Below, piece after piece: positions 54,636-63,397 of a stretch of 64,000 nt of DNA. A program made the translations under genes and the position numbers. The number at the start of each line of letters is the position of its first letter. The first letter of the stretch is position 1. Origin of the DNA: Cellvibrio fontiphilus (GTDB lineage: Bacteria > Pseudomonadota > Gammaproteobacteria > Pseudomonadales > Cellvibrionaceae); assembly GCF_035317345.1 (NCBI RefSeq), contig NZ_JAYKTU010000002.1; one strand, 5' to 3'. The notes beneath the pieces were generated by a model, which had not been told where the DNA came from, did no database searches, and was given only the letters and a program-made list of their open reading frames with translations.

Positions 54636-56744
54636 ATGCGTCACGCCGTTCTGTCTGCTGCAAACACAGCCAAATTTTTACCTAAACCCCTCGCACTTGG
54701 TGTTGCACTGGCACTGAGTGGTGGTGCCTTTGTGGCGCTGCCCGCTATCGCCGAAACCAAAACCCTGCCCAAAGTGGTGGTGGTAGGAACTGAAGAAGGT
54801 GACGTAGAGCGTCAACCTGGCTCGGTCGGCATAGTTACCCAAGAAGAATTGAGCTTGAAACAACCACGCTCTACCGAGGAAGCCCTGCGCGCTGTCCCCG
54901 GCGTCGCCATCAAACCGGAAGAAGAAAGCGCGATTGTGGCCAATATTGGTATTCGCGGCCTCAGCTCTGCGGATTACAAAACCCTGATTCTGGAAGACGG
55001 CGTACCCGTAGCACCTGGCCTGTTTGTGGGCAATGGCCGCTACTACAACCCACGCATCCAGCGCATGGAAAGCATTGAAGTATTAAAAGGTGCCGCCTCA
55101 CTGCGCTATGGCCCAAGCACCATCGGCGGCGTGATCAACTACATCACCAAACAACCCAAGGATGGTGTGCAGTTAGAAGCTCGCGCCGGTTCATTTAACA
55201 GCCGTGAAGCCACCTTAGAAGTGGGCGGTTCCAGCCCATCGCAAGAAGCCCAGTTTGGTGCTTTTATTACCCACGCCAGCAGCGACGGTTTTATGGATAA
55301 AGGCTATGACATGACCGACGTCATGGTGAAAACCGGTATGGCACTGGGCGACGACCAGTGGTTGAGCGTAAAAGTCAGCGATTACGACAGCGAAGCCAAC
55401 ATTTCCTATCGCGGTCTGTTTCTGCAGCAATACAAAGATGGTGTGGATGAAAACCCCGCACCGGATGATTACTTCATCAGCGGCCGCCGTGGTGTGGACA
55501 TCAACCATGAATGGGACATCAACGCCACAACCAAACTCACTACCCTGGTGTTTGGCAGCGAAACCTATCGCGATTACTGGCGTTACAACACCAACAATAC
55601 TGCCTCAGTTGCTGCCGGCCAGTGGGTGTATTTGGACACGCTCAACGGTAACAACCGCAGCTTCGAACGTTTTGGTGTAGATAGCCGCCTGAAACTGCAA
55701 CATCAGTTGTTTGGCATCGCCAACGAAACTGAATTTGGTGTGCGCTTGATGAACGAATCCATGGATGACATCACCATCGCCGCCACCCGTGCGACTCCCC
55801 GCACTGGCACCATCGGCAAAGACCAGGTTGAGTCGGCTGATAGCCTGGCACTTTATGCCCAAAACCGCTTTGTCGTTTCCGACCGTTTTGCGGTTACTGC
55901 GGGTTTACGCGCCGAAAGTTACGAGCAAACTACCAAAAACAAGCGCGCCGCCACCAACAACCAAGCCGACACATCCAACACCGAAGTGCTGCCTGGTTTA
56001 GGTGCAACCTACCAAATCAACAGTGGTTTGCAGGGTTTTGCCAGCGTGTATAAAGCCTTCTCTCCAGCGTTGAACGGCGATGCCCTCAACGGCTTGCAAG
56101 ATCAAAAACTGGATGCTGAACGTTCAGTCAATATTGAAGCCGGTCTGCGCGGTGCACGCGAAAAGCTGAACTACGAGCTGACCTTCTTCCGCATGGACTT
56201 TGACAACCAAATTATCCCGGCCAACTCCAACAGCCAATTCCAGCGCACCAACGGTGGCGAAACCCTGCATCAGGGTCTTGAGGCGGCGCTGGGTTGGGAT
56301 TTGGGCGCCGGTTTTAGCTGGACCTCCAGCGCAACCTATATTCCCGATGCTGAATTTGTAGGCGCGCGCCGCGATGCCAACGGCAACATCACCACCCCCG
56401 ATGGCAACCGCGTAACCTACGTGCCTGAATGGGTAATCAACACCAGCCTGGAATACAAAACCGGCAAACTGCGCACCGCACTCAGCCTGCATCACACCGG
56501 TGAACAATACACCGATGTCGCCAACACCAAACCCATCACTGAAAGCACCTCTGGTTTCTTTACCGGTGAAATCGACGGCTACACTCTGCTGGATTTAAGC
56601 GCCATGTATGAATTCAGCAAAGACCTGAGCCTGAGCGCCAGCGCCAAAAACCTGACCGACGAGAAATACATCGCCAGTCTACGCCAAGGTATCTACGTGG
56701 GTACTGAGCGTTCAATTGATGTAGGTGTGAAGTTTAAGTTCTAA
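54636..56744 (+). CDS. TonB-dependent receptor, FecA-like
   Basis: A 702-residue outer-membrane receptor: signal peptide ending AIAETK, TonB box-like LPKVVVVGTEEG, plug (VGIVTQEELSLKQPRS, IEVLKGAASLRYGPSTIGG) and barrel ending in K-F-K-F. The plug pattern with RYGPSTIGGVINYITK resembles ferric-citrate-type receptors (FecA) without the N-terminal signalling domain, and no fecI/fecR genes are near. Substrate is uncertain: ferric citrate or another iron chelate. GAAGGAAC precedes ATG. Confidence 0.85.
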   Translation: MRHAVLSAANTAKFLPKPLALGVALALSGGAFVALPAIAETKTLPKVVVVGTEEGDVERQPGSVGIVTQEELSLKQPRSTEEALRAVPGVAIKPEEESAIVANIGIRGLSSADYKTLILEDGVPVAPGLFVGNGRYYNPRIQRMESIEVLKGAASLRYGPSTIGGVINYITKQPKDGVQLEARAGSFNSREATLEVGGSSPSQEAQFGAFITHASSDGFMDKGYDMTDVMVKTGMALGDDQWLSVKVSDYDSEANISYRGLFLQQYKDGVDENPAPDDYFISGRRGVDINHEWDINATTKLTTLVFGSETYRDYWRYNTNNTASVAAGQWVYLDTLNGNNRSFERFGVDSRLKLQHQLFGIANETEFGVRLMNESMDDITIAATRATPRTGTIGKDQVESADSLALYAQNRFVVSDRFAVTAGLRAESYEQTTKNKRAATNNQADTSNTEVLPGLGATYQINSGLQGFASVYKAFSPALNGDALNGLQDQKLDAERSVNIEAGLRGAREKLNYELTFFRMDFDNQIIPANSNSQFQRTNGGETLHQGLEAALGWDLGAGFSWTSSATYIPDAEFVGARRDANGNITTPDGNRVTYVPEWVINTSLEYKTGKLRTALSLHHTGEQYTDVANTKPITESTSGFFTGEIDGYTLLDLSAMYEFSKDLSLSASAKNLTDEKYIASLRQGIYVGTERSIDVGVKFKF

Positions 56745-56762
56745 TTCAACTCACCGCGTTAA

Positions 56763-56799
56763 AAACCAAAAAGCCACCCTTGCGGTGGCTTTTTGGTTT
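56763..56799 (+). terminator. terminator after FecA-like receptor
   Basis: Sixteen-base-pair perfect inverted repeat (56763-56778 with 56784-56799), loop CTTGC, T-rich right arm. Confidence 0.92.
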
Positions 56800-56828
56800 T
56801 TAGCTCTCTTATAAACGGTTGCCCGCCC

Positions 56829-56851
56829 AAAACGTTATAGTATAACATTGC
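56829..56851 (+). promoter_or_regulatory. Zur box
   Basis: GTTATAGTATAAC (56834-56846) is a perfect 6-1-6 inverted repeat. With flanks it matches about 20 of 23 bases of the gammaproteobacterial Zur consensus that centres on GTTATANTATAAC. It lies about 70 bases before the zinc receptor start. Confidence 0.9.
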
Positions 56852-56917
56852 CAAAAATTTGAGAGGCCCGGTGATACCAGACCGGGTTAACGCGTTGATG
56901 TGGGTGAGGATGTAGCG

Positions 56918-59335
56918 ATGAAAAAATCCCTTTTGTGGTTAGCACTGGCGGCAGCTAGCGGTTCTGCTGTGGCGCAGGTGGAAGGTGTGGTGCGTGACCC
57001 GGCGGGTTTGCCGATTGCGGGGGCGACAGTTGAGGTAGTGGGCACCAAAATTCGTACTACCGCCAATGAGCGCGGTGAATTCAGCTTGCCGCAGGTGAAG
57101 GACAAACACGTTGAGCTGCACGTGCGCGCGCCCAATTACACCCACAAAACCCAGCACGTGCATGAGGGCGATGGCCCGGTCGAGCTAGTGCTCAGCAGCA
57201 CCACGCTGGAAATTGTGAATGTGGTGGGTTTGCCCTGGCACGCCTCCAATATGGAATCGGCCCAGCCGGTAAATGTGCTGGGTGGCGAGACCCTGCGTGA
57301 GCGTCAGTCATCCACCCTCGGTGAAACCCTGAAGCATGAAGTGGGCGTGCACTCCAGCTATTACGGCCCGGTAGCTAGCAGCCCGATTATTCGCGGCTTG
57401 GAAGGCCCGCGTGTACTGGTAACGCAGAACGGTCTGGATGCGGGCGATGCCTCCCGTGTTGGCCCTGACCACGCCGTTGCGGCAGAAGCCTCCACCGCGC
57501 GCCAGATTGAAATCTTGCGCGGCCCAGCGACCTTGTTTTACGGCAGCGGTGCCATTGGCGGTGTCGTGAATGTGGTGGACGACCGTGTGCCGCACACCAC
57601 TGAAACTTTTGGTGAGTGGCGCCTGCAGCAAGACTCAGTGGCGGACGACAGATTGGTTTCCGCTAGCGGTAATACCGGCGTTGGCAATATGGGGTTGCAT
57701 TTGGATGGATTCTGGCGCGATGCCGACAATTACAAAATTCCCGGCGCGGCTGAACTGGAAACAGAAGAGGAACATGAGGAAGAGGGCCACGAAGATCACA
57801 GCGATGATCGCCTCGCCAATTCCTGGAGTGAAGCCAAGGGATTTAATATTGGTGCCAGCCACGTGGTGGATGAAGGTTTTGTCGGTTTGTCCTATGGATT
57901 ATTGGATCGCCAATACGCCATCCCGGGCCACGCTCATGGAGAAGAAGGCGGTGATGAAGAAGCCAGTGTTTACGCTGATGTAAAACAACATCGCATTCAA
58001 ATGCTGAGTGAATTAAATCTGGATCACGAATTTTTCAGCGCCAGCAATACCCGTTTTGGTTTTACCGATTACGAACACAGCGAAATTGAAAATGGCGAAG
58101 TGGGAACCACCTTCCGCAATGAAACTGCTGAAGCGCGCTGGGAATTATTTCATCACCCCATTGCCGAATGGCGCGGTGCATTAAGCTTGCATTACAAACA
58201 CAGCGATTTTGAAGCAATTGGTGAAGAAGCATTTACGCCGCCCAGCCAAACCGGAACGCTCGCACTGGGTTTAATGGAGGAGCGTCATTTTGGTGACGTA
58301 TTAGTGCAGCTGGGCGCACGTATCGAGCAGGTAAACATTACCGCCGATAATTTCATGGCGGATTTGAACGAACATGATCACGGCGATGAACACGAACATG
58401 AGAATGAACATGCAGATGAACACACTGAAGAGTATCTGCGCGTGTTTGCTATCGACCAGGAATCCACGCCCTTCAGTGCCTCAGCCGGTGTAGTTTGGGA
58501 TTTCACTCCCGGTTACAACCTGGGTGTTTCCTACACCCACGCCGAGCGTGCGCCATCGGCAGCGGAATTATTTTCCTTTGGCCCGCATATTGGTTCAGGT
58601 TTGTATGAAGTAGGCGCGCTGCTGCAACTCGTTGAAGATGAAGATGGCGAATTCCATTTTGATTTGGCACGCCACGATCTGGAATTGGAACGCTCCAATA
58701 ATCTGGATATTTCCCTGCGCAAATTTGAAGGCGATGTGGGTTTTATTCTCAACGCTTTCTATAATCGCATCGACAATTTTTATTACCTTGCTGACACAGG
58801 TTTCACCCGCGAAGGTGGCGATGCCCACGATCACGGCGCTGAAGACCATACCGAAGATCATGCAGAAGACGGCCACGAGGAACACAGCAGCGAATTGCCG
58901 GTGTTTATTTACCAGGCACGCGATGCGGAACTCTACGGTTTTGAAACGGAATTGGTGTGGCAGTTAGCAGCGCCTTTCAAGCTCAGCCTCACCAGCGATT
59001 ATATTCGCGCGCAATTGGTAGATGGCGGCGATTTGCCGCGTATTCCACCACTGCGCATTGGCGCGCGCGCAGAATATGAAGCCGGTAACTGGCGCGCGGA
59101 GTTAAGCAGCCAGCATTATTTTGAACAGGACAATATAGACACCTACGAAACAAATACTGACGCTTACACTCTGGTGGATGCACAAGTCAGTTACGCCTTC
59201 AGTGATGGTTTAAAAATTTACCTTAAAGGTAACAACCTCACTGACGAATACGCGCGTGTACACGCTTCCTTCCTGAAAGACAAAGCTCCCCTGCCCGCGC
59301 GCTCCTTTGCGCTGGGTGTGAGCGGCAGTTTCTAG
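56918..59335 (+). CDS. znuD: TonB-dependent zinc receptor, ZnuD-like, with His-rich loops
   Basis: An 805-residue outer-membrane receptor. Signal peptide 1-20, a carboxypeptidase-regulatory-like domain 21-95, plug about 105-225 (HEVGVHSSYYGPVASSPIIRG in part, ATLFYGSGAIGGVVN) and barrel to G-S-F. Three loops are rich in His, Asp and Glu: 284-297, 485-503 and 635-657. This is the ZnuD pattern, where such loops capture zinc at the surface. The Zur box upstream supports zinc as substrate. ATG at 56918 with GAGGA upstream is the start. The AztD-like lipoprotein gene follows. Confidence 0.92.
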   Translation: MKKSLLWLALAAASGSAVAQVEGVVRDPAGLPIAGATVEVVGTKIRTTANERGEFSLPQVKDKHVELHVRAPNYTHKTQHVHEGDGPVELVLSSTTLEIVNVVGLPWHASNMESAQPVNVLGGETLRERQSSTLGETLKHEVGVHSSYYGPVASSPIIRGLEGPRVLVTQNGLDAGDASRVGPDHAVAAEASTARQIEILRGPATLFYGSGAIGGVVNVVDDRVPHTTETFGEWRLQQDSVADDRLVSASGNTGVGNMGLHLDGFWRDADNYKIPGAAELETEEEHEEEGHEDHSDDRLANSWSEAKGFNIGASHVVDEGFVGLSYGLLDRQYAIPGHAHGEEGGDEEASVYADVKQHRIQMLSELNLDHEFFSASNTRFGFTDYEHSEIENGEVGTTFRNETAEARWELFHHPIAEWRGALSLHYKHSDFEAIGEEAFTPPSQTGTLALGLMEERHFGDVLVQLGARIEQVNITADNFMADLNEHDHGDEHEHENEHADEHTEEYLRVFAIDQESTPFSASAGVVWDFTPGYNLGVSYTHAERAPSAAELFSFGPHIGSGLYEVGALLQLVEDEDGEFHFDLARHDLELERSNNLDISLRKFEGDVGFILNAFYNRIDNFYYLADTGFTREGGDAHDHGAEDHTEDHAEDGHEEHSSELPVFIYQARDAELYGFETELVWQLAAPFKLSLTSDYIRAQLVDGGDLPRIPPLRIGARAEYEAGNWRAELSSQHYFEQDNIDTYETNTDAYTLVDAQVSYAFSDGLKIYLKGNNLTDEYARVHASFLKDKAPLPARSFALGVSGSF

Positions 59336-59369
59336 CGCTCACTTTTTTAGGCCGCTGTTTCCAACCCAA

Positions 59370-59393
59370 TCACGCCCGTTTAAACGGGCGTGA
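59370..59393. repeat. 24-bp perfect palindrome between zinc receptor and lipoprotein genes
   Basis: Twelve-base arms beginning TCACGCCCGTTT with no loop and no T tract. It may be an mRNA-processing or attenuation hairpin, or a protein-binding site. Confidence 0.6.
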
Positions 59394-59438
59394 CAGGGCA
59401 ACTTTTACCAGTAGTTTTTATTTGAAAGGGCAATTTAA

Positions 59439-60764
59439 ATGATGAGACCGAATGTAATTTCCAGCTTGACGCTATTAATACTCGCTGCAGCTTTGGGTGG
59501 CTGCGGTGGTAGCGACACTAAAATTGTTGAGCGTGAACCCGTGCCAATTGAGGACGATCACGACGACGATCATGATCACGACCATGAACTCACCCAGGGC
59601 CGCTTGCTGATCAGCACCAAAGACCAGGCTAAAGTCAGCATTATCGACATTAACGAAAAAGCATTATTGGAAGAATTTACACTCATCGAAGCGCCCAGTG
59701 CGATTTATGCCAGCCCGAGTTATCGCTACGGTTATGTTATCCAACGCACGGCGGATTTGGTGAATGTGATTGACAGCGGTTTGTCGCAAGAGGATCACGG
59801 CGATCACAAGGACGATATCATCGAAGCACCTATGCAAATGAGTTTTAGCACAAGTGATTCGCGCCCAACGCATTTCACTGGCAATAAAACCCAATCGGTT
59901 ATTTTCTTTGACGGCAACGCCGCCACCAGCACACCAGCGAGCGTCGGTGTTTACACCGAAAGTAATATCGCCAACAACACCGCCGGCGCGCGTTTGCAAT
60001 ACACCACCCATATGCACGGCGCTGCACAAGGCCGTGGTGATTATTTGATTTCCACAGTGCGCGACCCGGCAACCACCAGCACCCTGCCCGACCGCGTTGC
60101 AGTTTATAAAGCGGAAGCCGGTGTGTTTACCGAACAAGAAATTTTTGCTGAAACTTGCCCCGGTTTACACGGCAGTGCACAAAACGAAAATCAAATCGCG
60201 TTTGGTTGCACTGATGGTGTGTTGGTGATTACCCAAAATGGCGACAACTTTACCGCTACAAAAATTGCCAACCCCAGCAGTTTTACCGGGACTACTCGCG
60301 TTGGAACAGTATTAGGCGATCAGGCACTGGAGCATTTTGTGGGCATAGCGGCAGGCCAATTTTTTGCAATAAACACCAGCACCGCTAGCATCATGCCTAT
60401 CACCTGGATTGATGCCAGCCTCACCACACCACCCACCGCATTGGCTTATGATTTTGTGGACAACGGCGAATTCTTTGTGATTCTGGACAACCAGGGCGGC
60501 CTGAATATTATCCATACTGCGGATTGGGCCTTGGTGGATCGCCTGCAAGTTATTACCAGCAACATTGCCGCCTTGCCCGCCGGCAGCCGCTTTGAGTTGG
60601 CGGTGACTCCCGGTCACCATGTGTATGTGAGCGACCCAATCGCCAACCAAATCAAACAGGTTGATTTGGATTCGCTGACTGTCAGCGAAACGATTCAACT
60701 GAATTTTGTGCCCAACAAATTCACCTGGCTGGGTATTGCCGAGCCAGCGGGCAATCATCACTAA
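59439..60764 (+). CDS. AztD-like His-rich beta-propeller lipoprotein (putative zinc chaperone)
   Basis: A 441-residue lipoprotein: lipobox LGGC (C22), then an acidic His-rich tail DDHDDDHDHDHE (39-50) and a second cluster EDHGDHKDD near 117-125, followed by a propeller-like domain of repeated beta segments. This layout resembles AztD, a periplasmic zinc metallochaperone with a flexible His-rich N-terminus, though AztD is normally next to an AztABC transporter, which is absent here. It follows the Zur-controlled receptor by 103 bases and is likely in its regulon. It may take zinc from the receptor in the periplasm. Confidence 0.75.
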   Translation: MMRPNVISSLTLLILAAALGGCGGSDTKIVEREPVPIEDDHDDDHDHDHELTQGRLLISTKDQAKVSIIDINEKALLEEFTLIEAPSAIYASPSYRYGYVIQRTADLVNVIDSGLSQEDHGDHKDDIIEAPMQMSFSTSDSRPTHFTGNKTQSVIFFDGNAATSTPASVGVYTESNIANNTAGARLQYTTHMHGAAQGRGDYLISTVRDPATTSTLPDRVAVYKAEAGVFTEQEIFAETCPGLHGSAQNENQIAFGCTDGVLVITQNGDNFTATKIANPSSFTGTTRVGTVLGDQALEHFVGIAAGQFFAINTSTASIMPITWIDASLTTPPTALAYDFVDNGEFFVILDNQGGLNIIHTADWALVDRLQVITSNIAALPAGSRFELAVTPGHHVYVSDPIANQIKQVDLDSLTVSETIQLNFVPNKFTWLGIAEPAGNHH

Positions 60765-60794
60765 TCGCCTTACGTGGTCACTTACAGTCTAATT

Positions 60795-60826
60795 ATTGTT
60801 TAACCCTTCTATTGTTTAACCCCTCT
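60795..60826 (+). repeat. 16-bp tandem duplication ATTGTTTAACCC(T/C)TCT
   Basis: Two head-to-tail copies with one difference, just ahead of the terminator hairpin. Confidence 0.8.
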
Positions 60827-60830
60827 TTCG

Positions 60831-60855
60831 CGGCGCCACTGGGCGCCGTTTTTTT
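60831..60855 (+). terminator. terminator after AztD-like gene
   Basis: CGGCGCC/GGCGCCG stem, ACTG loop, T7 tract. Confidence 0.92.
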
Positions 60856-60942
60856 ATCGCACTTTTGCGATTGGTGATTGCATCAACCTGATTTTCTACC
60901 ACACTCACAACTGACACCGTATTGAGCGAAAGGAGTGGGTTT

Positions 60943-63246
60943 ATGATCGGTCGCACTAACAAAACATTTAAACGCCATGTGCTGGTGGTTGAGGATCAGC
61001 TCGCCAATTTAGACACTACCCGTGGCCGCGCGCTGCACGATTTGGTCACCGAATTCCAACAGCGGCAAGTGGAACTGGTGCAGGCGCGCTCTTACGACGA
61101 TGGCCATGCTGCGATTATTTCCGATGCCGGTTTTCACTGCATTTTTATGGACTGGACGCTGGGTGACAACGAAGCGGACAGCCATGCCGAAGTGATGGAA
61201 CTCTTGCGCACCATTCGCCAGCGCAATGCCAACGTACCGATTTTTTTAATGGCCGATCGCGCCGCTAAACAAACCCTGACCGTGGAGGCGATGGAGCTGG
61301 CCGATGAGTTTGTCTGGACGCTTGAGGACACCGCGCCGTTTATTGTAGGCCGCGCCCTGGCAGCGGTGGATCGCTATCTGGATAACCTGCTGCCGCCCTT
61401 TACCGATGCACTTTTGCGCTACAGCCAAAAGGACGAACACTCCTGGGCCGCGCCCGGCCATCAGGGCGGCATTGCCTTTACCAAATCGGCAGTGGGGCGA
61501 GTTTTTTTTGATTTTTTTGGGGAAAACCTGTTCCGCACCGATGGCGGAATCGAACGCGGCAGCCTGGGTTCAGTGCTGGATCACACCGGGCCGGTGGAGG
61601 CCTCGGAAAAGTTTGCCGCGCGGGTATTTGGCGCCCATGAATCCTACGCGGTGCTGAATGGCACCTCGGGCTCCAATCGCGCCATTTTTATGGCCTGTGT
61701 GGGCGAGAACCAGTTCGCCCTCTGCGACCGCAACTGCCATAAATCCATCGAGCAAGGGCTGGTGTTATCGGGCGGCATTCCGGTCTATTTCACACCCACC
61801 CGCAATCGCTACGGCATTATTGGCCCCATGCCTGCCGGTGCGCTGGGCGAGCAGGCAATCCAGCAGGCGATCCAACAACATCCGCTCGCCGCACAAGCCA
61901 AAAACCACCAGCCGGTGTATGCGGTGATCACCAACTGTACCTATGACGGTATTTGCCTGGATGCCGCGCGCGCCGAAACCATGCTTGCCGACTCGGTAGA
62001 CCGCATCCATTTTGACGAGGCCTGGTACGGCTACGCGCGTTTTAACCCCATGTATGAGGGCCGGTATGCCATGCGTGGCGACCCACGCGAACACAGCGAA
62101 ACAGCCCCAACGGTGTTTGCTACCCATTCGACCCATAAGCTGCTAGCGGCGCTGTCGCAATCTTCCTACATCCATGTACGCAATGGTCGCAACCCCATAG
62201 AGCACAGCCGCTTTAACGAATCCTTTGTGATCCAGGCGACCACATCGCCGCTATATATGTTGTTTGCCTCCAATGAGATAGGCGCCGCCATGATGGAGGG
62301 CAGCAGCGGCTACAGCCTGACGCAGGATGTGATTCGTGAAGCCGTGGATTTCCGCCAGGCGCTGGCGCGGGCGCATCGGGAATTTACCCAAAAAGGAGAC
62401 TGGTTTTTCCAACCCTGGAATTCGCCGGAAATTCGCGATGCCAAAACCGGCAAATGGGTCGCCTTTGCCGATGCCGACCCAGAGCAATTGGCCAGTGACC
62501 CCAAATGCTGGCTGCTTGAACCCGGCGCCGCCTGGCACGGTTTTGAAGGTCTGGACAATAATTGGTGCCTGCTGGACCCCATCAAAGCCGGCATTATGGT
62601 GCCGGGCATGGGGCTGGATGGGCAGATGGAGGCGGTGGGTATACCGGCGGCGGTGCTGAGCGCATTTCTCTATCGCAACAATATCATTCCCTCGCGCACT
62701 ACCGATTTTATGGTGCTTTGCCTGTTTAGCATCGGCATCACCAAGGGCAAATGGGGAACCCTGATTAACGTGTTGCTGGCGTTCAAACGCCACTACGACA
62801 AAAACACACCGCTGGAACAGGTCTTGCCGGAATTGGTAGATGCAGCACCCGCGCGCTACTACAACATGGGCCTGCAGGATCTCGCCAGGGACATGTTCAA
62901 TTACATGCGCACCAGCCATATGGACGCCCTGCAAGCCGAAGCCTTTGGTAAGTTGCCGCTCATGAGCTGCACACCCCGTAAAGCCTTCCAGCAGTTACAG
63001 GCGGGCGATGCGGAATTACTGCCGCTCGCGCAGGCGGCAAACCGGGTCACGGGCGTGGGCATAATGCCCTACCCGCCCGGCATACCCATTGTGATGCCCG
63101 GCGAAAACCTTGGGCCTATCGATGGCCCCTGGCTTAGCTATATTGCTGCGCTGCAGGATTGGAGCAGCCGCTTCCCGGGTTTTGAAAAAGAGGTGGAAGG
63201 CCTGGTGCACAAAGACGGCGCCTATCACTTTTGGTGTTTGAAATAA
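60943..63246 (+). CDS. PLP-dependent Orn/Lys/Arg decarboxylase
   Basis: A 767-residue fold-type I basic amino acid decarboxylase. An N-terminal receiver-like wing domain (about 10-130) precedes the PLP core and C-terminal domain. The Schiff-base lysine is K399 in THSTHKLLAAL; APGHQGG, GTSGSNRAIF and HFDEAWYGY are further family marks. It makes putrescine, cadaverine or agmatine; specificity is not decidable from sequence. ATG at 60943 has AGGAG seven bases before it. It could feed the diamine N-monooxygenase of the siderophore operon 15 kb away, or serve polyamine synthesis or acid resistance. Confidence 0.9.
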   Translation: MIGRTNKTFKRHVLVVEDQLANLDTTRGRALHDLVTEFQQRQVELVQARSYDDGHAAIISDAGFHCIFMDWTLGDNEADSHAEVMELLRTIRQRNANVPIFLMADRAAKQTLTVEAMELADEFVWTLEDTAPFIVGRALAAVDRYLDNLLPPFTDALLRYSQKDEHSWAAPGHQGGIAFTKSAVGRVFFDFFGENLFRTDGGIERGSLGSVLDHTGPVEASEKFAARVFGAHESYAVLNGTSGSNRAIFMACVGENQFALCDRNCHKSIEQGLVLSGGIPVYFTPTRNRYGIIGPMPAGALGEQAIQQAIQQHPLAAQAKNHQPVYAVITNCTYDGICLDAARAETMLADSVDRIHFDEAWYGYARFNPMYEGRYAMRGDPREHSETAPTVFATHSTHKLLAALSQSSYIHVRNGRNPIEHSRFNESFVIQATTSPLYMLFASNEIGAAMMEGSSGYSLTQDVIREAVDFRQALARAHREFTQKGDWFFQPWNSPEIRDAKTGKWVAFADADPEQLASDPKCWLLEPGAAWHGFEGLDNNWCLLDPIKAGIMVPGMGLDGQMEAVGIPAAVLSAFLYRNNIIPSRTTDFMVLCLFSIGITKGKWGTLINVLLAFKRHYDKNTPLEQVLPELVDAAPARYYNMGLQDLARDMFNYMRTSHMDALQAEAFGKLPLMSCTPRKAFQQLQAGDAELLPLAQAANRVTGVGIMPYPPGIPIVMPGENLGPIDGPWLSYIAALQDWSSRFPGFEKEVEGLVHKDGAYHFWCLK

Positions 63247-63291
63247 GCCTCAAAGAGGCTCGCTATACTCTGTATCGACCAGATCGATACA
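63246..63291. promoter_or_regulatory. two inverted repeats upstream of the last gene
   Basis: AGCCTC/GAGGCT with a three-base loop (63246-63260) overlaps the end of the decarboxylase gene. TGTATCGA/TCGATACA with a five-base loop is at 63271-63291. Neither has a T tract; the second could be an operator. Confidence 0.4.
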
Positions 63292-63397
63292 AAACAGCAC
63301 CAGACTAGACAAGACCAGACGTCACAAAGCGACACCGAATATCACCAAGCAACACAACTCAACAGAACCTCAATCAACAACAAAGACGGAATTGCCC

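Noticed and set aside
62251..62934. 227-codon minus-strand frame inside the decarboxylase gene
   Set aside because: Antisense shadow with no start signal and no recognisable domain.
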